Assembly: GCA_964370835.1 (NCBI GenBank)
Contig: CAYJLO010000006.1
Coordinates: 3,199-67,198 of the forward strand
DNA length: 64,000 nt
Direction: 5' to 3'
Source: CAYJAD01 sp964370835
GTDB lineage: Bacteria > Desulfobacterota > Desulfovibrionia > Desulfovibrionales > Desulfovibrionaceae
Position 1 is the stretch's first letter, and every line of letters begins with the position of its first letter. The notes under the pieces are model-generated. The model worked only from the letters and a program-made list of their open reading frames with translations, was not told the DNA's origin and did no database searches. The translations under genes and the position numbers were made by a program. Shown here in pieces: positions 17,570-26,091 of this stretch.

Positions 17570-20500
17570 TTACGCTTGTAAGGCTGCTTTATTCCTTTGT
17601 ACGCTCATGTCTAATTCTGGTAACAAATCTTCCAGCGCGCTTTGGTCACCCGCTCTGGCGGCGGCTTCCACGGTGCGTGAAAGGCGACCGAGAGTGCGTA
17701 AGCCAAAGATTTCTGCGCTGTGAGCCATGGCTCCAGCCGATTGTTCCACGCCCTTCCAATGCCCCGCACGAAGCTCGTCATGGGCCCTTGCTAAGTATGC
17801 ATCAAGCTCAAAGAGCAATTGCTCAATGGGGTTAAGCCCTTGCGGAATTTCAAGGGGAATGTTTTCCTCTGACATGCCATCATGGGCATTCTCATCCGAC
17901 TCCGGCTCTGATCGTACATCTTGCACATGGGCCTGCGCTGCCTCATCATCCTGCGGGACGGACTCTGCGTCCCATGCAAAAGGAGAAAAAGCTTTTGACG
18001 TAAGCTTACTCTCTTCAGAGCTTGCTTGTAAAGGCTCTTGCTGTGCAAGACTTTCTGCTGTTGGCTCATTCTGCACAGAAGAATCATGCAAGGCGGCAGA
18101 CGCTTCGGCATCAGAGGGTATATCTTCAAAGAAATCTTCCACTGATTCTGTGGAATTATCCTCTGCTTTTTCGGCTTCTTCATTTTGCAATTCGCCAAGA
18201 TATTGACGCAAATGATTTAACTCTGCGCGGCCACGCTCTTCGGCGTCTGTGTCACGATGAAAAGTTAATTCCGGCAAATCTTCAGCAGACTTGGCACCAA
18301 GGGGCGTCATGCTCAAAGGATCGTCCTCTTGCAAACCAAGATTTTCTTCTGACTTTTTGGACGCTTGCACAGCCACCGGCATGGGTTCGCCCACCCATTC
18401 TTGAGAAGGAGATGTCACCGGTGCAGGGGCAGGTTTAGGGCTTTTGCGTAAGCCCAGTAAAGACCCCAAAAGCGAGCGCTTTGGCTCAGGCGATTCAGTG
18501 GGCCCCATGTCCAATAACTCAGAGGCAGACGAAGACACAGGCTCTTCCACCTGCTCTCCCTCGTGCGGTATTTCCTGTTCTGGCGAGAAGGAAGGGTCTG
18601 GCATAGATTCTGGCATGGACTCGGGCACAGGTTCAAATACAGCCTCGGGCTCTTGTTGCGACTCTTGCTGTTGCGCCCCTTGTGGTGTTAACTTTTCTTT
18701 ATCATCTGAAACAGTTACATCTTTATTTATGGGCATAGGTTCGCCCACCCACTGATCACCCTGCAACGAACTTTGTAGCTCTTGCGTGGCGGCGGCCAAT
18801 TGTGCCACCAAGTTCACCTTGGGCTTTTCTGCCACATTTTTCTTAGTTCTAAGAATAACAGGGGCCTTTTTAGGCTTTGTCCCCACAGGTACAGGCTCAC
18901 CTACCCACTCACCACCACCACTCTGCGACGAAGTTTTAGCGTGTTCAAAGGGCACTGTTCCCTTGGGGCGCAACATACTGCGAGGTTGCACACGCACCAC
19001 AGGACGCGTGGCTTCATGCAAAGTCACCCCATCGGCCACTTCTTCATGGCTTAACACCGACACTTCAGAATCTTTTTCCTCAGCATCTTGGCCCTCAGAA
19101 TCTTTGCCCTCGGACTCTTGACTAATGCTATCCAAAAGTTTTTGCACAGACAGCGCACCGTCACTCATGGGCATGGGTGCAGGTTCTTCTTTAACCTCGT
19201 TGCCTTGCCCTTCGTCATCATCCATACCTATAAGAGATGTTAAATAGGCAGCATTACTTTTATCTTCCGAAGGGGCAGGACGTGTAGAGCTTGTAGCGCG
19301 TTCTTGTTCAAAATCCGACTCCGATCGTTGCAGCATCTCTTCCATGAGTTCATCATCTTCTGCTTTAGGACTGTGCTTTTGAATAAAATGCCTTTCCTGA
19401 TCAGACAACACGTCAGCTATAGATCCGGGCTCTTCATCCCCTTCATACGCTTTTTGCGCATTTTGAGGTTCATCATCCACACCACCCAGCAAAATGGCAT
19501 CGCCTAAAGAGTTGGACGCATATTCTGCGGTGGATGCATGTTTCGCATATTCTTCTTCGGCGTCTTTATGCACTTCCTCCATGAATTCTTCACTGAGCTC
19601 TTCTATGAGAGCCTGCACTTCTGAATCCAGAGGATCTGTATCTTGCGTGGCTTGCGAGCCTTGTTCGGGCGCGATTTCATGGTCATGTGCCGTATCAGGC
19701 GTCATATGCAACGCCATTTCCACATCTTGTACTACGGCTTCTGCGGGCGCAGGAGCATCAAAAACCATGTCCATGAGCGGCTCGGGCAAAGTGCTTGACG
19801 AGGCAGACTTCGACTTAGGATGCTGGCCTGCCATCTCTAAAATGGGCAAGCCTGTATCAATGATTTCCTCTTCCTGCATTTGCGGCTCGTGCTCTTCTTG
19901 CGCATACAATTCGTCTTGCACAAGGGCCTGCTCGGGATCAGAAGATTCATCAATTTTCTTAAATACATCTTCAAATGTGTCTTCACGTAGCTCTTCTTGC
20001 GGCTCGTGCTGACTCTGCTCTTGCTCTGCCAAAATAAAATTGGTCACCTCTTCGGTGATACTGCCAATATCTTCTTGATGTTGTACTATTTTTTCAATGG
20101 CTTGTTGCGCCAAAATGGCTTCCAAATGGGAGCATAAGCTTTGCTTGGTCACAGGCAAGGGCATGCAATGGGTAAAACCAAAGGCCTCAAAATATCTTTC
20201 GGGCTCAGGTAAGGCAGGATCTGGCGCATAAATGGCCAAACACACAGGAAAGTTTTCTTGTTTTTCTTGGCTAAATTTATACAAAGTTTGCATGGTTTGC
20301 TCCAAGTTTGCACTGGGCATACGCGTATCCACAATGATGAGAGAGGAACCATGTTCTTTATAAATATCTGCCACTTGCTCACCATTGCGAGCTTCTGCCA
20401 CGGGTTGTTCCACTTTTTCCAAGAAAAAACGCCACATATGTCTTTCATCGGTATTGTCAGACAAAAGAATAATGGGATTATTTTTCTCTTCTTGCGGCGT

Positions 20501-22492
20501 AGGAGCGGCGTCCTTTTGCGAGAAAGAGCATACCTCACAATGCACCGTGAAAGAAATGGAAGCTCCGTGCGCATTGCACTCCACACCTAAAAAGCCGTGA
20601 TAGGACGCGGACAATTCCCAAGCTCTGGCCAAGGCCGTAACACTGCGATCTTGCGGAGGTTTACCCGTGCCTGTATCGGTGATGGTGAAAAGCAAATGCC
20701 CTGGGTTGACGCTTTCGGGCACACGCCGCACCGCCAATTGTACGGCCCCTCTATGGGTGGAGCGCACCGAACTTTCCAACAGTAAACGCAATACAAACAA
20801 TAACTGTAAGGCGTCTCCCTTATAGCATTGCGCCAAGTGCGGTGGCATAAACCAAGACAGGGCTATGTTTTTCTTATCCGCCACGGGAGATACGGAATCA
20901 TGGGCTTGGCGCAACAAGCTTTGTAAGTCGAAAATATTATCTTCTATGCCACCCATGGAAGGCACAGCCATGCGCTCTCTGGCAGGAGCGTGCAATATTT
21001 GTAAGATTTCTTTGCTCACCGTGCTTAAGGATTGAATGCTTTCCTTGGCGGCCACAGGCAAAGCACAATCTTCCAGGGCCGACACATGACGGCTCAATTG
21101 CTCCACAGGCCAGCGTAGCTGTTCCTCCAAAGGAGATATGGCGCGTTTGGGTGCGCTGTCTTCGTCTTGCTGTTCTTCCGTATCAAGGCTTTGTGCCTCT
21201 TCCACGGGAACCAAGCGCAAGTTAGGGTCACTTTCCACCAAGCTTTCCACACTGGAACCGCCCTCATGAGCGGCATCTTGCCCTTGTTCATGCCAAGCAT
21301 CGGCGGTGGTGGTACCCACAAGAAAAAGCGTTCCCAGTGCCACACCCCAAAGAGGTAGTGCCGCAAGCACGCCCAAGGACAAAAGACTAAAGCCCACGGG
21401 GGGCAAAAGCCCCACCACGGCCACTGCCACAGCCAAGGGCGGCACCAAGCACGCTATGAGAAAGCGACGAGAGCCCACATAACCGCTCATGCAGGTGGCC
21501 AAAGAAGTGGGCACAAAAAGCAAGAGTAACAAAGGCCAAAGCTCTAAATAGCGCACTGTCCATGTGAAGCCCGGCACCAAAGGCAAAAGGGCCACCACAA
21601 TACCCACCGCCGTGAGAAGTACATATTGTATATCTATGGCGCGAGACTGCTGTGGCGTATTCATGATATGACGTGCCACATGTGCCCATAAAATAAGGGC
21701 TACACCGGGGGCTAGCACAGCACTCAAGTCTCCCATGGGGATATGCGCTGTGGCATAGGTGGGAATGCCCACAATGGCGTGATAAAGTACCACCGCCGTA
21801 TATAAACCTGCCCAATAACGCCACTGCCCCTTGCCACTAACGCCTCGCAAAAGGCAGAGCAACATAACCACAAAAAGCCCCACAATGGCGGCTGGATAAG
21901 CCAAGAGCTCAAAGGAAGTGGCGGCATTGTGCGGCGTGCGCAGTACAGGCGAAAACCATAAATTGGGCAATCCATTTAAACGAATATATGCCGTAATGGT
22001 AGTATCTTGCTGTTCCGGCATGAGAAAAATGCCCCGAGAACTGGGGGTATACTCTTGCCATTGCATGGGATTTTGCACTTCGGGCACAAAAAGCAAAGCC
22101 TTTTGAGCAAGCGCACTGCCAAGATCTAGCAAATAGGTGGGATCCTCAGCGGCATTTGCCTTGGCAGAAAGGGTGAATCGCAGCCAAAGAACGCCAAAAT
22201 CTTGTTCATAGCCCGATTGTAAGGGTGAAAATTTCTTTTGGATTTGCGGATTTTGTATATCTTGCACCGAAAGAGTTCCGCTTTCATCCACAAAGGCTGA
22301 CATATAAGGCGCCAGTTCAAAGCTTTCTTTTTGCGCCTCGGCCAAGGGAATATTGGGCACAGAATCAGAAGCCGCATGGGCTCCCAGTGTAAGCCAAGAC
22401 CAAGCCAAGGCCGTTATGAGAAGAAAGCTCCACAAAGGAAAAAAAGACGGTGCTTGAACAGCCCCTTTATTACGCAAATCGTGCCATGTCAT
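17570..22492 (-). CDS. Giant multidomain sensor-kinase-like scaffold (7TMR-DISM, kinase-like, receiver, disordered, HPt)
   Basis: 1640 residues. The start is the ATG at 22492, which has GGAGG six bases upstream. In order: signal peptide; a 7TMR-DISMED2-like periplasmic domain (about 50-190, with FGVLWLRFTLS); seven or so membrane helices (195-405); a kinase-like region (455-655) in which the HisKA His and the N-box Asn are not recognisable; a receiver-like domain (670-795) keeping Asp in IIVDTRMP but with an altered Lys region (MPLPVTKQ). Then comes ~750 residues of acidic, Glu/Gln/Pro-rich, probably disordered sequence with three WVGEP motifs, and an HPt-like C-terminus (1555-1640, AHSAEIFGLRTLGRLSRTV). 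It may act as a scaffold or phosphate-transfer protein rather than a kinase. Single-gene transcription unit. Confidence 0.75.
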   Translation of the reverse strand: MTWHDLRNKGAVQAPSFFPLWSFLLITALAWSWLTLGAHAASDSVPNIPLAEAQKESFELAPYMSAFVDESGTLSVQDIQNPQIQKKFSPLQSGYEQDFGVLWLRFTLSAKANAAEDPTYLLDLGSALAQKALLFVPEVQNPMQWQEYTPSSRGIFLMPEQQDTTITAYIRLNGLPNLWFSPVLRTPHNAATSFELLAYPAAIVGLFVVMLLCLLRGVSGKGQWRYWAGLYTAVVLYHAIVGIPTYATAHIPMGDLSAVLAPGVALILWAHVARHIMNTPQQSRAIDIQYVLLTAVGIVVALLPLVPGFTWTVRYLELWPLLLLLFVPTSLATCMSGYVGSRRFLIACLVPPLAVAVAVVGLLPPVGFSLLSLGVLAALPLWGVALGTLFLVGTTTADAWHEQGQDAAHEGGSSVESLVESDPNLRLVPVEEAQSLDTEEQQDEDSAPKRAISPLEEQLRWPVEQLSRHVSALEDCALPVAAKESIQSLSTVSKEILQILHAPARERMAVPSMGGIEDNIFDLQSLLRQAHDSVSPVADKKNIALSWFMPPHLAQCYKGDALQLLFVLRLLLESSVRSTHRGAVQLAVRRVPESVNPGHLLFTITDTGTGKPPQDRSVTALARAWELSASYHGFLGVECNAHGASISFTVHCEVCSFSQKDAAPTPQEEKNNPIILLSDNTDERHMWRFFLEKVEQPVAEARNGEQVADIYKEHGSSLIIVDTRMPSANLEQTMQTLYKFSQEKQENFPVCLAIYAPDPALPEPERYFEAFGFTHCMPLPVTKQSLCSHLEAILAQQAIEKIVQHQEDIGSITEEVTNFILAEQEQSQHEPQEELREDTFEDVFKKIDESSDPEQALVQDELYAQEEHEPQMQEEEIIDTGLPILEMAGQHPKSKSASSSTLPEPLMDMVFDAPAPAEAVVQDVEMALHMTPDTAHDHEIAPEQGSQATQDTDPLDSEVQALIEELSEEFMEEVHKDAEEEYAKHASTAEYASNSLGDAILLGGVDDEPQNAQKAYEGDEEPGSIADVLSDQERHFIQKHSPKAEDDELMEEMLQRSESDFEQERATSSTRPAPSEDKSNAAYLTSLIGMDDDEGQGNEVKEEPAPMPMSDGALSVQKLLDSISQESEGKDSEGQDAEEKDSEVSVLSHEEVADGVTLHEATRPVVRVQPRSMLRPKGTVPFEHAKTSSQSGGGEWVGEPVPVGTKPKKAPVILRTKKNVAEKPKVNLVAQLAAATQELQSSLQGDQWVGEPMPINKDVTVSDDKEKLTPQGAQQQESQQEPEAVFEPVPESMPESMPDPSFSPEQEIPHEGEQVEEPVSSSASELLDMGPTESPEPKRSLLGSLLGLRKSPKPAPAPVTSPSQEWVGEPMPVAVQASKKSEENLGLQEDDPLSMTPLGAKSAEDLPELTFHRDTDAEERGRAELNHLRQYLGELQNEEAEKAEDNSTESVEDFFEDIPSDAEASAALHDSSVQNEPTAESLAQQEPLQASSEESKLTSKAFSPFAWDAESVPQDDEAAQAHVQDVRSEPESDENAHDGMSEENIPLEIPQGLNPIEQLLFELDAYLARAHDELRAGHWKGVEQSAGAMAHSAEIFGLRTLGRLSRTVEAAARAGDQSALEDLLPELDMSVQRNKAALQA

Positions 22493-22662
22493 ATATGCCT
22501 CCGACAATGTATTCTCTTGGCTGGAAAATTTTCCATATGTGTCTCGTACTACAGCAGACGCTGATTACACTGTAGTAGTATGTAAATCGAATTATACCAA
22601 CGCACATGAAAGCACGTTACTCAAGCATCTCGCAAAAGTGCTTCACAAAAAGTTTCTGCAAT

Positions 22663-22718
22663 CGTATAAAATAACTAAAGCCGCCCCAGAGTACACGACT
22701 CCATGGGGGCGACTTTAG
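22663..22718 (-). terminator. Likely terminator at the end of the ccm operon
   Basis: CTAAAG-CC-GCCCCA (22675-22688) pairs with TGGGGGC-GA-CTTTAG (22704-22718) around a two-base internal loop. On the minus strand it is followed by the T-rich TTATTTTATA. It sits 26 bases past the stop of the last TPR gene. Confidence 0.7.
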
Positions 22719-22743
22719 AAAAGTTCACGTTGGGATGTGGCTC

Positions 22744-23343
22744 TTACATTTTTTTGAGCATATCCTCAACTCTTTGCCCATCGGGAGTTTTAGCATTGGG
22801 ATTTAAGCGCACCAATCGTTGCCACATTTCTTTGGCTTCATCCTTACGGTTTAAGTCAAAGTACAACACTACGCCCGCATTGAAAAGGGAGTTTTCGTGG
22901 CGTGGGTCCACTTGACTGGCTTTGCGATAGGATTCCAACGCCAAATCAAATTTATCCAAAAGGCGGTACATGGTGCCTCTGTCGGTCAAAACATTAGCAT
23001 TATTTGGTTTTATTTCCAATGCTTTTGTGTAGGCCATGACAGATTTTTCTGGCTGTTTGGCATCAAAATACAAATTACCCAAATGTATCCAGCCATCGGC
23101 GTCCTTGGGGTTTTGCGCCGCAAAGGCTTCGGCATCGGTAATATGCTCATCATTATCTTGCATTACTTCAAGATTACTGGTGCCTTGACCACCTTGAGGT
23201 GTGGTACTGCCCATGAGCGCAGGAATAAGCGTGCCCAAATACAAACCAAATAACAAGGCCGCCACCACAGAAACATAGAGCGTGCTACGGCGCACCATGA
23301 CAGGAGCACTGGGGCCTGAAGCGTTTTTTCTTTTTTGTGTCAT
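22744..23343 (-). CDS. Membrane-anchored TPR protein (CcmI/NrfG-like)
   Basis: 199 residues: short basic N-terminus, one membrane helix (about 18-40), then at least three tetratricopeptide repeats (DADGWIHLGNLYFDAKQPE, NANVLTDRGTMYRLLDKFD, HENSLFNAGVVLYFDLNRK). TPR proteins of this kind (CcmI, NrfG) hold apocytochromes during haem attachment. Last gene of the ccm operon, 15 bases after a second TPR gene. The specific role is inferred from position. Confidence 0.85.
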   Translation of the reverse strand: MTQKRKNASGPSAPVMVRRSTLYVSVVAALLFGLYLGTLIPALMGSTTPQGGQGTSNLEVMQDNDEHITDAEAFAAQNPKDADGWIHLGNLYFDAKQPEKSVMAYTKALEIKPNNANVLTDRGTMYRLLDKFDLALESYRKASQVDPRHENSLFNAGVVLYFDLNRKDEAKEMWQRLVRLNPNAKTPDGQRVEDMLKKM

Positions 23344-23358
23344 AAGCTTTATTCCCTC

Positions 23359-23943
23359 TTATTGAGCAGGAGCTTGCTCAAGTTTTTTCACTTCATCTTC
23401 AATGGCCAAGCGCAAAGAATCCGGCAAGTTTTTATCCTGTAACGCCGTCTTCAAATGCTCAAGGGCGCGCTCTTTATTATCCAAATAGTAAGCATAGAGC
23501 ACACCAAGGCTATAACGGGCCGAAGCGTCGTTATTCATGGTCACCACTTTTTCCAAAGATGCGGCGGCTTCGGCATGCTTTTCTTTATTATGTAGCACTA
23601 TGCCTAGCATATAATGCGGCTCTGACTTGGTGGCGTCAATTTTAATGGCGCGCTGTAAAAAGGACTCTGCCGCGTCCCATTGCTGGGTTTGAATGAGTAA
23701 ATCAGACGTGTGCACAAGCATGTCGAAATCATCGGGTTTTTGCTTCAATTCTTCCATATGCGTGCCAATTTCCGTCATGAGGGCCGCCATGGGGTCTGCG
23801 GCTTCACTGGAGGAAGAAGGATTACCTTGCACAACCAAAGGCTCGCCCGAGATTCGTTGTTGTAACGAAATACCAAGCATCACCAACAAGCCCAAAGTAA
23901 GAAGGGCCAAAATTATTTTACGAGAAGCAGCTAACTCAAACAT
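23359..23943 (-). CDS. Membrane-anchored TPR protein (CcmI-like)
   Basis: 194 residues with a signal anchor at residues 8-27 and about three TPR units (FDMLVHTSDLLIQTQQWDAAE, SEPHYMLGIVLHNKEKHAE, ASARYSLGVLYAYYLDNKE shown in part). Its ATG lies inside the end of ccmD, overlapping by eight bases, with AAGGAG about ten bases upstream. Together with the following TPR gene it probably replaces the CcmI/CcmH apocytochrome-handling module; no thioredoxin-like CcmG or CcmH with a CxxC motif is encoded nearby. Confidence 0.85.
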   Translation of the reverse strand: MFELAASRKIILALLTLGLLVMLGISLQQRISGEPLVVQGNPSSSSEAADPMAALMTEIGTHMEELKQKPDDFDMLVHTSDLLIQTQQWDAAESFLQRAIKIDATKSEPHYMLGIVLHNKEKHAEAAASLEKVVTMNNDASARYSLGVLYAYYLDNKERALEHLKTALQDKNLPDSLRLAIEDEVKKLEQAPAQ

Positions 23944-24073
23944 TGTCCATGTGCTCCTTTAACGCTATACGTTTTTTCAAGGCGCTTTGACCTTTGGCTA
24001 AAAAAGCCACATAGCCGCCAATTCCTATCCATACGGCCACATTGGCCATGAGTATCCATGTTGTACTTTCCAT
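23936..24073 (-). CDS. ccmD: Haem exporter protein CcmD
   Basis: A 45-residue product: MESTTWILMANVAVWIGIGG, then YVAFLAKGQSALKKRIALKEHMDNV. One membrane helix is followed by a basic cytoplasmic tail, the CcmD hallmark. It lies between ccmC (15 bases upstream) and the first TPR gene (8-base overlap), exactly the usual ccmD position. CcmD is needed to release holo-CcmE from the CcmABC complex. Confidence 0.9.
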   Translation of the reverse strand: MESTTWILMANVAVWIGIGGYVAFLAKGQSALKKRIALKEHMDNV

Positions 24074-24088
24074 ACATATATCCTTATC

Positions 24089-24769
24089 TTACGAAGAAAA
24101 CTCTTCCCTTTGTGCCATGAACAATTCTTCCACTTGGGCTTCTTGCTCCAACTGCTTTTTACGGAAAAGCAATAAAGCCGCCCAAAGGATGCCAAAACTT
24201 GCAAGGCATACAAAAATGGTCACCTTCATGGCATCATCAAGCCCACCACCCTTGGAAGCGAACACCGCAGGGTGAATGGAACGCCACAAACGCGCCGACA
24301 AAAACACCAGTGGCACATCCACAAAGGCCACAATACCCACAACGGCGCGGATATTGGCATTGCGCGACTTGGGCATATCCAGCCCGCGCAAAATTAAATA
24401 GCCTGTGTATATGAACCACATGATGAGGGCCGTGGTTAAGCGTGGATCCCATGTCCACCACACGCCCCAAGAGTGCCGCGCCCAAATGGAGCCCGTCACA
24501 ATGGCCAATCCAGCACAAAGTACGCCCACCTCGGCACCGGCCTTTGCCAGTTCATCCCACCTGGGGGAGCGCGTTTTCAAATAAGCAATGGAGGCCACAA
24601 AAACCACAAAAAAACTCACAAAAGACCACCAAGACAAGGGCAAATGGATATAAAATATCTTTTGCACCAAGCCCATATGAGCCTCTATGGGAGCGTATAC
24701 AAAAATAAACCATTGGCTCACCACCATGGCCACGGTGCCCAAGAGGGCTAAAATAGCTACAAGGGGCAT
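24089..24769 (-). CDS. ccmC: Haem exporter protein CcmC
   Basis: 226 residues, six membrane helices. Presents haem to CcmE at the periplasmic face. The haem-handling WWD motif is seen as WGVWWTWDPRLT near residues 105-116, flanked by the conserved histidines in KIFYIHLP (about 42) and LWRSIHP (about 176). It abuts ccmB with no spacer. The C-terminal tail (FRKKQLEQEAQVEELF) is longer than in many homologues. Confidence 0.95.
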   Translation of the reverse strand: MPLVAILALLGTVAMVVSQWFIFVYAPIEAHMGLVQKIFYIHLPLSWWSFVSFFVVFVASIAYLKTRSPRWDELAKAGAEVGVLCAGLAIVTGSIWARHSWGVWWTWDPRLTTALIMWFIYTGYLILRGLDMPKSRNANIRAVVGIVAFVDVPLVFLSARLWRSIHPAVFASKGGGLDDAMKVTIFVCLASFGILWAALLLFRKKQLEQEAQVEELFMAQREEFSS

Positions 24770-25441
24770 TTAATCCTCCCCGGCATAAATATAATCAAAA
24801 AGGAGCAGGCCGGCCCCCAAAAAAAGGGCATCAAAGGCCAAAGCCACACCAAACCAATTTTCTAAACCTTCGGGCGTTGCTTGCGAAAAGCCCGCCGCCC
24901 CCACGCGTATGCCTGCCAAAAGCAAGGGCACCAAGAGGGGGAATACAATGATGCTCAACAAAGACTCGCGCGCCGCTTGCCCTTGGGATAAGGCCCCAAG
25001 AAGCGAACCGCAAGCCGCCATGCCCACATCCACCAATAAGATGATGGCTAGGCCTTCCAACCACAATGGCGAAATGCTTTGCCCCAAAAAAATGATGGAA
25101 GCCGGCAAAAACACCGCTTGAGCCAATAAAATTAAGAGGAAACCGCTTATGCCCTTGGCCAGCCACACCACATATAAAGGTTGCGGCATGAGCAAAAGAC
25201 CTTGGCGGGCATTGTTCACTTCTTCTATGCCATACAACATATTGAAAACCAACACTTGGCAAAAGGCCGAAGCCAACCAAAAGATGGCCGCCGCCCCTTG
25301 GGGCGACATGACAGAGCCCACCTCAAGGGATAGACTAAAGACAAAGAGTAAGAGCAAGCCCAGCAAAAGAGCTTGGATGAGCCCTTGCCCGCGGGCCAAG
25401 CGTATATCTTTACGGATAAGCGCCAATAGTGCTTTTAGCAT
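24770..25441 (-). CDS. ccmB: Haem exporter ABC permease CcmB
   Basis: 223 residues with six hydrophobic helices; IRKDIRLARGQG at the N-terminus and VFNMLYGIEEVNNARQGLLL are typical of CcmB. Forms, with CcmA and CcmC, the ATP-driven complex that frees haem-bound CcmE. The start overlaps the end of ccmA by seven bases. Confidence 0.94.
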   Translation of the reverse strand: MLKALLALIRKDIRLARGQGLIQALLLGLLLLFVFSLSLEVGSVMSPQGAAAIFWLASAFCQVLVFNMLYGIEEVNNARQGLLLMPQPLYVVWLAKGISGFLLILLAQAVFLPASIIFLGQSISPLWLEGLAIILLVDVGMAACGSLLGALSQGQAARESLLSIIVFPLLVPLLLAGIRVGAAGFSQATPEGLENWFGVALAFDALFLGAGLLLFDYIYAGED

Positions 25442-26082
25442 GATAATTCTGCCTTATCTTTGAGCTGTACGCGTGCTTTTTCAATATATAAACAAGCGTC
25501 GGCCATGGCACCATCGCTGTGCAAATCATGACTTATCCACACAATGGCGGCACCTTCTTGCTTGGCACTGAGCACTTCTTCACGCAACATCTGAGCAGAG
25601 CGCACATCAAGGCCGGTGCTGGGCTCGTCAAAAAGCCACAGCTTGGGCTTAAGCAAAAGCACCCTTGCCAAGTTCAAGCGTTGCGCCATGCCGCGCGAAA
25701 AAACACCGGCTTTTTCCTCAGCAAAAGGCTGTAAATCTACCCTTTGCAAGACGGCATCAATGGCATCTTGCAAAGGGCCTTGTGTTTGTAAACCGTACAT
25801 TTGTGCCCAAAAGGCCAAATTTTCGCTGGCAGTCAACGCCGGATACACAAAAGTGGCGTGGCCCAAATAGCCAAGCTCTTGCTCGCGCACATGCATAAGC
25901 ACCTGCCCCATGCTAGGCTGTGCCAAGCCTGCCATGAGGCGCATGAGGGTGGACTTGCCCGCCCCATTGGCACCCATGAGCAAGGTCACCGTGCCCGCTT
26001 GCACAGAGAGGTTCACATCCTTAAGGATGCAACGCTGCCCAAAGAACTTGGTAACCTTTTGTAATTCCAGCACGGCTGTCAT
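25435..26082 (-). CDS. ccmA: Haem exporter ATP-binding protein CcmA
   Basis: 215-residue ABC ATPase. Walker A GANGAGKSTLMR, signature region FSRGMAQRLNLARVLL (a slightly divergent LSGGQ), and Walker B KLWLFDEPSTGLD with the following His in IVWISHDLHS. Couples ATP hydrolysis to release of holo-CcmE. Overlaps ccmB; lies 9 bases after ccmF. Confidence 0.95.
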   Translation of the reverse strand: MTAVLELQKVTKFFGQRCILKDVNLSVQAGTVTLLMGANGAGKSTLMRLMAGLAQPSMGQVLMHVREQELGYLGHATFVYPALTASENLAFWAQMYGLQTQGPLQDAIDAVLQRVDLQPFAEEKAGVFSRGMAQRLNLARVLLLKPKLWLFDEPSTGLDVRSAQMLREEVLSAKQEGAAIVWISHDLHSDGAMADACLYIEKARVQLKDKAELSC

Positions 26083-26091
26083 ACGAAGCCT

